Shown in pieces: positions 30,370 through 39,199 of a stretch of 52,311 nt of DNA (its first letter is position 1; each line of letters starts with the position of its first letter). Location: positions 1 to 52,311 of the forward strand of contig JAJRVW010000213.1 of the NCBI GenBank assembly GCA_024277115.1, in the 5' to 3' direction. The notes beneath the pieces are model-generated. The model was not told the DNA's origin and did not search any database. It saw only the letters and a list, made by a program, of their open reading frames with translations. The position numbers and the translations under genes are program-made. This stretch comes from Calditrichota bacterium (lineage in GTDB: Bacteria > Calditrichota > Calditrichia > Calditrichales > J004).

Positions 30370-31386
30370 TTAAAAAACTAATTTTATTGAAAAGCGCTGG
30401 ACATTGTTGAATCGGCCAAAATTCACATAGGCATAATCAAGGACAAGCGCCATACTTTTATCCAGTGAATAATTAAGGCCGCCACCAGCAGAAAAACCAA
30501 CCTCGGAATCAACAATACCAATCCCCTTGTAGCCTGATCTTAAAAAAACCATTTCCCTGAACCCATATTCAAAACCCACATTTAGATATTCATTATAATC
30601 ATTTGGCGTAACGCCATCAAGCGTGACAGTTACCCTGTGAAAATCTGTTTTGATTGGATCATAGGCGAAACCGACTCTGAAAGAGATCGGAATATCATAT
30701 TTTTCGGTATTCAACCGGGCAATTACATTTTCATTATTACCATCAAGGTTTGGGTCAATATCATTAAAAGTTAGCAAATCTTTGCCAACCAACTGCATTT
30801 TACCGCCATAATTTGCAATGGCCATGCCAAGCCTTAAATCCTCGATAACAGTATCGTATGTAATGCCAATATCTATGGCCATCGCAGAAGCCGATTCGTG
30901 CCATATTGTTTCTTGTATAAACTTAAAACCTATTCCGAAGGCAAATTTTTCTGTCATGTTTTTCGCGTAACTTAAGCCCAGCGCAAAACTAGAGACGGTA
31001 AAAAACTCCCCGGTACCCTCCGGTTTGTATTCCGTCCTAACTTCCATATCATCCATATTTAGCCCCTGATAATACAGCCCAAATGTGCCAATACCGGCAA
31101 ACGGCATAACTACAGCTGCAAAATCGTAGGTAAGGCCAGCAATCCAATCTGTCCGCACAAACATCACTTCGTTTGACTGAACCTTTGCTAGCCCGGCCGG
31201 GTTCCAGAATAGGGCTGATGCATCATTGGCTTCGGCAACGTAACTTTCACCCATTGCCGATGCACGTGCACCCACGCCGATCTTTAAAAACTGGGCGGCA
31301 TTTGTACCTTTTTTTGTTATATCCCCGGCATTGCTAAGGCCGATGGCGATAAGGAGAAGTATCAACGTTTTCATTATCTTTTTCAT
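30370..31386 (-). CDS. PorV/PorQ-family (UPF0164) outer-membrane barrel of module 4
   Basis: 338 residues from the ATG at 31386, chosen over an in-frame upstream ATG (31455) because that one overlaps the preceding gene. The ATG at 31386 has GAGGGA 8 bases upstream and opens a signal peptide (TLILLLIAIGLSNAG). The mature start AAQFLKIGVGARASAMGESY and ASALFWNPAGLA are the family signature. The rest is a beta barrel with the end DYAYVNFGRFNNVQRFSIKLVF-like, finishing in Phe. It is the intact homologue of the three-stop gene at 20395-21432. It starts 13 bases after the Fn3 protein gene. PorV carries T9SS cargo to the cell-surface attachment machinery; here a role as partner or shuttle of the preceding Fn3 protein is inferred from the repeated gene order. 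Confidence 0.9.
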   Translation of the reverse strand: MKKIMKTLILLLIAIGLSNAGDITKKGTNAAQFLKIGVGARASAMGESYVAEANDASALFWNPAGLAKVQSNEVMFVRTDWIAGLTYDFAAVVMPFAGIGTFGLYYQGLNMDDMEVRTEYKPEGTGEFFTVSSFALGLSYAKNMTEKFAFGIGFKFIQETIWHESASAMAIDIGITYDTVIEDLRLGMAIANYGGKMQLVGKDLLTFNDIDPNLDGNNENVIARLNTEKYDIPISFRVGFAYDPIKTDFHRVTVTLDGVTPNDYNEYLNVGFEYGFREMVFLRSGYKGIGIVDSEVGFSAGGGLNYSLDKSMALVLDYAYVNFGRFNNVQRFSIKLVF

Positions 31387-31399
31387 GACATCATTCCCT

Positions 31400-34222
31400 C
31401 TATTTAATAATTGCAAATTTACCGATTTTCTTTCCATATTGGCCGGCATCAACATGATAAATATATATCCCGTAAGAGATATCTAAGCCCTCATCTGTAA
31501 GCAGGTCCCAAGGTTCCATTCCATTTTCTAATGGCCCATTATGTTCAATGGTCCTAAGCAATTCACCATTTATGGTATAAATTCGTATTGTACATTTTGG
31601 TGGAATATTCATAAAAAGGACACGCCGCTCACCTCTGCCAACACTAAAAACTGAAGCGGGCGGGGTCTCATAGCTTGATGAAACCACATAAGGATTTGGT
31701 ACCACCGCTATATCAGCCATAAAATCTATTTTGGTGCTTACATCCGCTACAGCTGTTTGAAGGGTTTCTATCTCATATTTATCGATTAGCTCAAAGGGTT
31801 TAGCAATTGTAATTTTGATTACGTCCCCGGCAGATGGGCCAATTATAGCGCCCGAATTAGGATCCGAAAACTTAACTTCCCAGGTTCCTGTCGGAATGTT
31901 GTTCTTATGGATAATTGCTACAATGCGATCCTCTGCATCAATGGTGTCTTTATTGCTACTAAACAATATAATATCGAGCTTTTCATTGTCGTTTACATTC
32001 CATATTTCAAATTTTACGGGTATCGCGACTATAACCGCGGATACTCCAATTGAAGTATCCACAAAGGTATCGAAAAACCGTATTTCTATATCTCTTGGTA
32101 AACGGAAACCATTTTGTGGAAATAAGCTAATTGTAGTCTGAAGGGTACTCTTGCTTTCTTCAGTCCATCCGCTCAGAGAATCGATTATTGTAACAACCGG
32201 TTCATTAGTGATAGAAGTAATCAGCCCATCAAAAATAAAAGGAAAGCCACTTAGCTCATCTTGCTGTCTTACAACTGTATCACCTGTTTCGGTATTAAAA
32301 ATATTTGCAACTATTTTTCCTGTTGAGGAATCTTCAAAAGAAATTTCATACAGATCGCCTGTAACAAGGGTTGGGTCCAAAACTTTCACATCAATCGATG
32401 CGGTTGAAAGCCCTGCGGTATGATTGACCAGGCTTTGGGCGGTTTCATATCCGGGAACCCTTGGAGACGGCATAACCGCTACCAGGTTTTGGCCATCAAA
32501 ACGACCCGATTCTACCGGATGGATTCCTTTGGATGCATAGCCGGAATCATAAGCCGTTACCGAATAATAATAGGTGACGCCATTAATTACATTCTTGTCG
32601 GTAAAAGAATGAACAAGGCCTGTGTTTTTTCCTAAATCAAACCTGTAGCCATCTTTGTCAAACGGGAATAATCCTTCAACATTATTCTCGTTATCAAACT
32701 GTGCAATTGGCTTAAATGCAACATCCAATCCAAAGGAATTTGTAATAACAGGCCCCCATGTCTGGCCTTTATCCGTACTTTTATAAATTTTATAGCCTTC
32801 AAAATCTTTTACCTGGAAAAAGTCATCAAAGGAGTCTTCCGATTTTGTGTCCCAGTAAAGCGTCACTTCACGGTCACCCGCAATGGCCGATACTTTTGGC
32901 GGATCAGGCGCTTTTGTAAATTTATAGTTTCTATTATAAATATCCTGGGCCACCTCCGCATTGGCCTCTAAATCTTGTAAACCTTTTCCCATTAAAACCG
33001 CTATTGAAAACTGCTGTGTCTCACCTGGGTCAAGCGAAAAGTAGCCTGTTCCAAACAAAAAAACATTGTCTGCTTCCTGGGCAATATTTGCTTCATCAAA
33101 CAACCCGGGCTGTAATTTCTCCCACATGATATCATCTGTAGCGGGCGCACCTTCTGTTGACGCGTACCTGGGCGCTGTCATACTTGTCAGGCCAAGTTCA
33201 TTTCCTTGATCATCAAGCGGGCTTTCGAGAAATTTAAACCCAAGCCAACCCAGCTCACTCCACGGGATACTGTAATCATTACCCGATCCTTCTTTGTCCC
33301 AGGAATACACCATATTTGCTTCACGGTTAAACCCGGCATAATCATCTGCAAAATCACCGGGGCCACCAATATGCGGATCACCAAACATGGCGGCAACAAC
33401 TTTTTCCAACCGTTTATCGCTTACATTTTTTATTTCAATTATATAAAAAATTACATCTTCGGCAGGCGCTGCAGAAAATTGCAATAGCCGACAGGTTAAC
33501 TCTATACCTAAGCCTCTTCGGGAAGAATCATTTATAAAGGGATAGTAGTCAAACTCATCGTTGTCACGATCGTCCATTACCCAAAAAGCTTCCAAGTCGC
33601 CCGAAATTTGCCCCAGCGTATCTACGCCCGGCCACAAAAAGCGGTCGTTATCCCCTTCTGCATCCGGGTTATAAAACGGATTAGAAACATCTTGGGTTTT
33701 AGGCCAGGTATCCGGTTTGTTACTCATGGCCGGCGTTGGCGGTTTTGCGCTTGTATTTAAATATTGTGGGAGTGGCTGCCATCCCCAAACCTTGCCGCCC
33801 GGTGCACTGTCGCCACCGTCGATTAAAGCTTCAGAAAATATTCTGACCGTATCGCCAAAGGCATCAACAACTTCTGCACCAATCATTGGGCCAAATTCGT
33901 AAGCATATCCATGTGTGCTTTCGCGTGGCCACTCGATTGAGGGCTCTGTATTGGGTCTGCCGATCGAGCCATAATTATAGAAAACCGTCCGTATTTTATT
34001 TCCATCCATCACACCTTCGCGCCTATCGGCTGCGCCGGTACCTTTTAAAAGTTGTAACTTGTGTTGTCTTTCTGCCCATTGCTTCCATTCTTGCTGAGAC
34101 CAATACTTCATGGGCTTGTCAGATATCTTGGCCTGTGCCCCAACAATTGCCGGTAAACAAAGGAACAATCCAATAATAAGCGCCAGAAAAAGGGGCATAT
34201 AATAGTTCTTTGTGGTTTTCAT
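31400..34222 (-). CDS. Secreted Fn3-domain protein of TBDR module 4 (type B), unknown function
   Basis: About 940 residues. The ATG at 34222 is preferred over 34246 because GGAGG lies just upstream, although spacing is short (4 bases). A long signal peptide ends near AIVGAQA. The N-terminal half is the type B region, with MDGNKIRTVFYNYGSIG, FWVMDDRDNDEFDYYPF, RRGLGIEL and GDPHIGGP, shared with module 3. An Fn3-like domain follows (about 440-560; KVSAIAGDREVTLYWDT, FEGYKIYKS). Two further beta-rich stretches lead to a C-terminal domain with VVPNPYVVSS, CTIRIYTINGELLRTIEH and YGIYIYHVD, ending KKIGKFAIIK. Compared with module 3 it lacks the acidic calcium-binding-like insert. The gene lies 26 bases after the TBDR stop. 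It is presumably surface-exposed; the function is not known. Confidence 0.83.
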   Translation of the reverse strand: MKTTKNYYMPLFLALIIGLFLCLPAIVGAQAKISDKPMKYWSQQEWKQWAERQHKLQLLKGTGAADRREGVMDGNKIRTVFYNYGSIGRPNTEPSIEWPRESTHGYAYEFGPMIGAEVVDAFGDTVRIFSEALIDGGDSAPGGKVWGWQPLPQYLNTSAKPPTPAMSNKPDTWPKTQDVSNPFYNPDAEGDNDRFLWPGVDTLGQISGDLEAFWVMDDRDNDEFDYYPFINDSSRRGLGIELTCRLLQFSAAPAEDVIFYIIEIKNVSDKRLEKVVAAMFGDPHIGGPGDFADDYAGFNREANMVYSWDKEGSGNDYSIPWSELGWLGFKFLESPLDDQGNELGLTSMTAPRYASTEGAPATDDIMWEKLQPGLFDEANIAQEADNVFLFGTGYFSLDPGETQQFSIAVLMGKGLQDLEANAEVAQDIYNRNYKFTKAPDPPKVSAIAGDREVTLYWDTKSEDSFDDFFQVKDFEGYKIYKSTDKGQTWGPVITNSFGLDVAFKPIAQFDNENNVEGLFPFDKDGYRFDLGKNTGLVHSFTDKNVINGVTYYYSVTAYDSGYASKGIHPVESGRFDGQNLVAVMPSPRVPGYETAQSLVNHTAGLSTASIDVKVLDPTLVTGDLYEISFEDSSTGKIVANIFNTETGDTVVRQQDELSGFPFIFDGLITSITNEPVVTIIDSLSGWTEESKSTLQTTISLFPQNGFRLPRDIEIRFFDTFVDTSIGVSAVIVAIPVKFEIWNVNDNEKLDIILFSSNKDTIDAEDRIVAIIHKNNIPTGTWEVKFSDPNSGAIIGPSAGDVIKITIAKPFELIDKYEIETLQTAVADVSTKIDFMADIAVVPNPYVVSSSYETPPASVFSVGRGERRVLFMNIPPKCTIRIYTINGELLRTIEHNGPLENGMEPWDLLTDEGLDISYGIYIYHVDAGQYGKKIGKFAIIK

Positions 34223-34248
34223 GAATCCTCCAATAAACAATTTCATAC

Positions 34249-37098
34249 CTAAAAGGTTAGCTCAAATCCTACAAAAACTTCCCGTGGTTTGGAAAACCAA
34301 TCGGGCCTTCTTTGCCAATTTGCATCAAACTCGCCACCAAACAGCCCCAAACCATAGGTTGCGCGGCCTGTATTATCCCACACAAAATTTTCATTTAACC
34401 GATCAAACAAATTATAGACTTTTGCATAAACGGAAAATGTGTAATCCGTTTCCCCAACTTCAATCTTAAATGATTTTTTCATGTTCAAATCAACTTTGAT
34501 AATTGGGATTTTATTGGCGCTGTTTTCTTCGGCAATTTTAACAATATCGTTGGCGTCTTGCGGTGTATAAGGATAGCCGGATTCGAAACGGCCAATCATG
34601 CTAATAAGCCAATCACCCGGTTTTGAAACCAACGCGTTAATTCTCAATGCGTGTGTCTGATCCCATTCCAATGGTACAATCTTCTTTAAATTTTCTTCTT
34701 GCAGCCTGTAGTTCCGCCTTGTTTTAGATGGATTGGATTCATTTCCTTCGGCGACCTGATAGGTATAATCTACCGTTGCCGAGAAGAGTGAAGAAAATTG
34801 TTTTACCAGGCTGAAGTTTACGCCCCTAACCCGGCCATAAGCACGGTTTACAAAAACAGCGTAGGCATCTGTGTTTGGAAGTAAAACAATATCCTGGCCC
34901 AAAATATTACGCATGTCCCGTTGATAAATTTTTAGGTAGGCCGCTATATCGCTCGAAAGCTGTTGTTCAATACCAACTTCATAACTTATCGTTTTTTGTG
35001 GTTTTAATGCCGAGTTGCCCATATCTGTTTGTATTAAACCGGGCTTAACTTTATTGTTAAAATCTTGATATAAAAAATTATAAGGGGGCAATTGGAAAAA
35101 ATGGCCATAAGAGAAGAAGAGCTTCCCTTCTGAAGAAATAGGAAAAGCAAAAGCAATCCTTGGACTCAGCTGAATTGTAGGGTCTACCGTTTTATACCAA
35201 TATTCTTGCCTGTCCGTTAAAGTTACAATTGATTCGCCCGGGTCTTGTATGCCATTGCTTTCTGACCCATCTGCGTCATTGGTATTAGGAACGCCATCTG
35301 TCCCAAAGTCGCGCCAAATATTTTTATTTTTTAATGGCCGATTAATATCCGGGTCAGTGGGGTCGGATAAAACCCTGCCGTCCGGATCAAAATAATCTAC
35401 ACGCAAACCTACATTAATCACCATGTCCTGTAGTTCAACTTTATCCTGTAAATAGAATGCGATTTCTGTTGGTTTTCTCGTCCACTTATCATTTGTGAAA
35501 CCGGCAAGTTCAATAATATCACCGGGCGTCCCATTGCCATTATCATCTCTGGCCTCGGTCCAGTAGCCATTTAAGCTAATATCTGTAAAGCTTTCACCAA
35601 TATCATAAATACCGTTTCCATTAGCATCTATAAAGGGCTCATCTTTACGGTCCACATCCATATAATAAGAATGGTTGGCTAGCTTTAGGGATTTATACTC
35701 CAACCCTGTTTTAATTTCGTGGTTTTTAAAAAGCAGGGAAGTTAAATCAAATTTTAAAGTCGATTGATTTTGGTCGCTGAGTTGCCTGAAATTATCTGTA
35801 CCACCCGGGTAAAAATATTGGCCGGTACTATATCCATCCCAAACATATTTATCTGAAAACGGATCGCTGTCTAGGTAACGTTTAAAACTTTTATCCAGGT
35901 AACCATAAACAACCGAATAAAATGCCTTGGAACTGATATTATGTGACATTTTACCAATTAACTGGATGGCTGAATTAAACCGTGTTGGTAATCCGCTCGG
36001 CACTTCACTCCGTCTATGATCATATTCCTGATATTCTCTATTATCATAAATAGTTGTAAAATTAAAATTTATTGTACTATTAAATGTATAATGTAATTTT
36101 GTCTGAAAATTGTATTTTTTATTTGAATTTAGCGCGATTCTTTTTCCATCCCCTGTTTGCGTTATCACGCCGTTTCTTTCTAAATCCTTTGTACCATGTA
36201 TTCTTTTACCATATAAATAGCCGGCATCATTAAAATAACGGGCCGAAACATTGAAATTAAGTTTGTTGTCTATGATGGGCCCGGAAAACTGGCCTTCCAG
36301 TTCGTAAGTATTTAACGGGTCAATTTTTTCAATTTCGGATAAAAAGTATTGGCTATTCTTTTTACTCGTAATAATATCACCCATTTGGCTAGAGAAGCTA
36401 CCGCTGTATTTAGAACCGCCTTGTTTGGTGACAATATTTACAATACCAGACATCGCCTGGCCATACTCGGCAGCAAAGGAACCTGTAATTAAGGATAACT
36501 CCTCAATAGCATTTGTTGAAACATCTAAAGAAATACCGCCATTAATAGCATCGGTTACTGGAATGCCATCAACAATATAGCCCACTTCCGAAGACCTGCC
36601 GCCCCTAAAGTGGAGCGCGCCATTTGGGCCAACATTTACGCCTGCTTTTGTCTGTGCAATATCTTCAAAAGTTTCTACCGGGGCAACAGCTAATTCTTCT
36701 GCACCGATAACTGCGGCTGTTGCTGTTGCATCTTTTTGAACCAATGGCCGGGTAGCAATTACAACAACTGTTTCTCCTTCAAAAGCCTCAACTTTCATCT
36801 CAAAATCAATTTTAGTTGTTAAATCTACTTTTACAGTTACATTTTTAACTTCCTTTGTAGAATAACCAATATAAATTGCTTGCAAAGTATAGACCCCAGG
36901 AGGCACTCCTAATATAATAAACTCACCGTCTAAATCAGTGGCGGCACCCAGCTCGTAGCCTTTAATAACTACATTTGCAGAAATTAATGGTTCGCCTGTA
37001 TCGCTGTCGAATATTCTTCCTACAATTTTTCCTGTTGTGCCGGCAAATGTCTGCCCCAATAGAAAAATAAGTAGGAAAAGTATGTACCTTTTACTCAT
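34249..37098 (-). CDS. TonB-dependent receptor of module 4 (type B)
   Basis: 949 residues. It has a signal peptide (1-19), CarboxypepD_reg-like domain (about 20-105; FDSDTGEPLISANVVIKG), TonB-box-like ETVVVIATRPLVQKD, a plug with FRGGRSSEVGYIVDGIPV and GSFAAEYGQAMSGIVN, and a barrel ending FELTF. Two long loops (about 486-525 and 595-620) carry Asp/Asn/Gly-rich repeats such as DANGNGIYDIGE, DDNGNGTPGD and SNGIQDPGES, which look like calcium-binding EF-hand or dockerin-like loops. They are absent from the module 3 receptor. GGGAGG lies upstream of the ATG. It heads a three-gene operon ended by a terminator at 30252-30280. TonB-powered import is the family role; the loops suggest a calcium-dependent contact, as inference. 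Confidence 0.94.
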   Translation of the reverse strand: MSKRYILFLLIFLLGQTFAGTTGKIVGRIFDSDTGEPLISANVVIKGYELGAATDLDGEFIILGVPPGVYTLQAIYIGYSTKEVKNVTVKVDLTTKIDFEMKVEAFEGETVVVIATRPLVQKDATATAAVIGAEELAVAPVETFEDIAQTKAGVNVGPNGALHFRGGRSSEVGYIVDGIPVTDAINGGISLDVSTNAIEELSLITGSFAAEYGQAMSGIVNIVTKQGGSKYSGSFSSQMGDIITSKKNSQYFLSEIEKIDPLNTYELEGQFSGPIIDNKLNFNVSARYFNDAGYLYGKRIHGTKDLERNGVITQTGDGKRIALNSNKKYNFQTKLHYTFNSTINFNFTTIYDNREYQEYDHRRSEVPSGLPTRFNSAIQLIGKMSHNISSKAFYSVVYGYLDKSFKRYLDSDPFSDKYVWDGYSTGQYFYPGGTDNFRQLSDQNQSTLKFDLTSLLFKNHEIKTGLEYKSLKLANHSYYMDVDRKDEPFIDANGNGIYDIGESFTDISLNGYWTEARDDNGNGTPGDIIELAGFTNDKWTRKPTEIAFYLQDKVELQDMVINVGLRVDYFDPDGRVLSDPTDPDINRPLKNKNIWRDFGTDGVPNTNDADGSESNGIQDPGESIVTLTDRQEYWYKTVDPTIQLSPRIAFAFPISSEGKLFFSYGHFFQLPPYNFLYQDFNNKVKPGLIQTDMGNSALKPQKTISYEVGIEQQLSSDIAAYLKIYQRDMRNILGQDIVLLPNTDAYAVFVNRAYGRVRGVNFSLVKQFSSLFSATVDYTYQVAEGNESNPSKTRRNYRLQEENLKKIVPLEWDQTHALRINALVSKPGDWLISMIGRFESGYPYTPQDANDIVKIAEENSANKIPIIKVDLNMKKSFKIEVGETDYTFSVYAKVYNLFDRLNENFVWDNTGRATYGLGLFGGEFDANWQRRPDWFSKPREVFVGFELTF

Positions 37099-37210
37099 TG
37101 ATTTTACCTCCCAAAGTTTTTGAGGTTGTTCAGAGTTAAATAAATAGTGTTGATAGTTTTTACGAAGGTTATAAAAAAATATTAAAGTGGCACATTTTTT
37201 ACCACTAAAA

Positions 37211-37238
37211 AAAAAGGGAGAATTATATCTCCCTTTTC
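37211..37238 (-). terminator. Intrinsic terminator after the VCBS-repeat gene
   Basis: AAAAGGGAGA (37212-37221) pairs with TCTCCCTTTT (37228-37237) around a 6-base loop. On the minus strand it is followed by a run of at least eight T. It lies about 20 bases past the stop at 37256. Confidence 0.9.
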
Positions 37239-37255
37239 CAAATCAATAGCCTAAA

Positions 37256-38947
37256 CTATTTTATCAATGTCATGCGTTTATGTAATTGATGTCCGGCAAC
37301 AGATAAACGATAAATGTAAATACCACTTACGACTTTATTACCGGCATTATTTGTTCCATCCCATACGCTAAAGTTTAGTCCCGCATCACGGGTTCCATCA
37401 ACCAACGTTTTAACTTCTTTACCTAGCGTATTGTAAATCTTTAATGATACATCTTCCCGACTTGGCAACTGATAAGAAATAGTTGTTGACGGGTTAAACG
37501 GATTTGGATAGTTTTGCTTTAAGGAGTAAGATTTAAGCACTTGACGGCCTGGATCAATCTCAATACTTGTAACACCATCACCCTCAACCATAACAATCCA
37601 GTTTGTTAGAGAGTCACCGGCTTCGTAGGCGATTAAAAATTCGGGCTTACCATTTCCGTTCATGTCTGTTGAAGCATTACCACCATGCTGAATGGCAAAG
37701 TTATCACCTGGGAAAGAAACAGAATATGCGCGGGGCTCACCAACTGTATCCTGATACACTTTTTCATAAGTATAACTGTTAGAATCTGTAATGGCTCCAG
37801 CTCCTTTGTATTCAACTCTCCAGACACTTCCTGTAAAGTTTCCACCGACAAAAATGTCCGTATTTCCATCACCATCATAATCACCTGCAGTTAAACCACG
37901 GATACCACCTGGCTCAACAACTTTAATGATTGCTTCATTGGTTGAATCACTATTTGCAACGTCTGTAACACCATACCACAATGCCAAAGAACCATTTGTT
38001 TTACCAAACACTAATTCATTCTTACCGTCGCTATCAACATCAGCTTCTGCTGTTCCCTGGATTGTCCATGGGCCAACGGTAGGACTTGCAAGAGTACCTA
38101 TTTGGTAAGCATCGGGGCCGGTAGCTTCGAAAGTGTGGTGGTTATCTGTAGAAAAATAAGCTTCGAGCTTGCCGTCATTATCAATATCTGTAATATCTAC
38201 GGCATAAACAGAGCCAACATCACTTGTTGTATCGAGCATTTCTGTTTTAAATAACGTAAATGGACCTGCAAAACCGCCATCAACAGAAAAGATCATCATA
38301 GCATCGTTGGTTGAGGCAGTACTGAATTTTCTAAATGATACAGCCACTTCCATGACACCATCACCATCAATATCACCAGCAGCCATCCCGGAAGGACGTG
38401 TGTTCGAACCCGGGGCTGTGTTTGCTGTCCATGTAACTGTTGGCTCAGCAGGTCCGCCCTCTGTACCAAACTCGAAAACATAAATCACGGTTGGGCTAAT
38501 ATCTTCAGCCGGCCAGTTTGTTCCGCTTGGCATGCCAAGAACTATCTCTTGATTAGAATCACCATCTAAATCTGCAATAGCCATTGTAGGGAAACTTGCC
38601 CCACCTGTTTTAAGCGATGTGTCCGCCCACGACCACATTAAGGTGAAATCACCAACAGAGGCATCCCATTCATACACATATAACGAATGTCCATCTGTAT
38701 ACTCAGGACCCGGGCCGTTGGGATTAGAATGATCTGCTATAAAAATAAACTCTAAATTGCCGTCTTTATCAAGATCAAAGCCGGCATGGACTTCGTCCGC
38801 TACAATTGATGCGTAAGGCGCAGTCTCAAATGTATTTCTCTCAAAAATTTGCGTGTATCCATCGGCAATAAAATCTTGCGCAAATGACGGCAATGCCAAT
38901 AGCAGCAAAACGGACAACGCAGTTAATGTGATAGCAATTCTCTTCAT
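37256..38947 (-). CDS. Secreted FG-GAP/VCBS-repeat protein with T9SS type A domain
   Basis: 563 residues with a signal peptide (1-23, LPSFAQ). Repeated calcium-binding FG-GAP/VCBS loops include DLDKDGNLEF, DLDGDSNQEIVLG, DIDGDGVMEVAVS, DIDNDGKLEAYFS, DVDSDGKNELVFG and DYDGDGNTDIFVG, giving a likely seven-bladed propeller. The C-terminus (about 475-563) is a standard T9SS domain: LKQNYPNPFNPSTT, LKIYNTLGKEVKTL, SGIYIYRLSV and final RMTLIK. AAGGAG lies 7 bases before the ATG. It is a single-gene unit with its own terminator and possible promoter. It is related to the plus-strand protein at 27940-29862, so the pair encloses module 4. Surface display is expected from the sorting domain; the target is unknown. 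Confidence 0.88.
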   Translation of the reverse strand: MKRIAITLTALSVLLLLALPSFAQDFIADGYTQIFERNTFETAPYASIVADEVHAGFDLDKDGNLEFIFIADHSNPNGPGPEYTDGHSLYVYEWDASVGDFTLMWSWADTSLKTGGASFPTMAIADLDGDSNQEIVLGMPSGTNWPAEDISPTVIYVFEFGTEGGPAEPTVTWTANTAPGSNTRPSGMAAGDIDGDGVMEVAVSFRKFSTASTNDAMMIFSVDGGFAGPFTLFKTEMLDTTSDVGSVYAVDITDIDNDGKLEAYFSTDNHHTFEATGPDAYQIGTLASPTVGPWTIQGTAEADVDSDGKNELVFGKTNGSLALWYGVTDVANSDSTNEAIIKVVEPGGIRGLTAGDYDGDGNTDIFVGGNFTGSVWRVEYKGAGAITDSNSYTYEKVYQDTVGEPRAYSVSFPGDNFAIQHGGNASTDMNGNGKPEFLIAYEAGDSLTNWIVMVEGDGVTSIEIDPGRQVLKSYSLKQNYPNPFNPSTTISYQLPSREDVSLKIYNTLGKEVKTLVDGTRDAGLNFSVWDGTNNAGNKVVSGIYIYRLSVAGHQLHKRMTLIK

Positions 38948-39077
38948 GTGTTTCTCCTTAGAATATAAATGATTAGTTATTTAGTATGTTTGTTTAAAAG
39001 ATAAACCAACGGCTTCCTTGGAAATTTATATTATATTTTTAAGAATAGTAGGGGGTGAAATAGCACATCCGAATTGA

Positions 39078-39130
39078 AGAATAAACTTAATTTTTCTAAA
39101 AGTCAAGATTATTTGTGTTTTAGAACACAA
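39078..39130 (-). promoter_or_regulatory. Candidate sigma70-like promoter with upstream palindrome
   Basis: On the minus strand TTGACT (39106-39101) is followed after 17 bases by TATTCT (39083-39078). Just upstream lies a perfect palindrome, TTGTGTT-N4-AACACAA (39113-39130), which contains TGTG-N8-CACA, the half-site spacing of CRP-family operators. It would control the VCBS-repeat gene starting at 38947, 130 bases downstream. The palindrome could instead be a weak end signal for lpxH. Confidence 0.35.
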
Positions 39131-39199
39131 CAGGTGGGCTGCGGTCTTAGGTGGGCAAGGAGGAGAATAAACAACTTATGCTAATAACCGGATTTCTTT

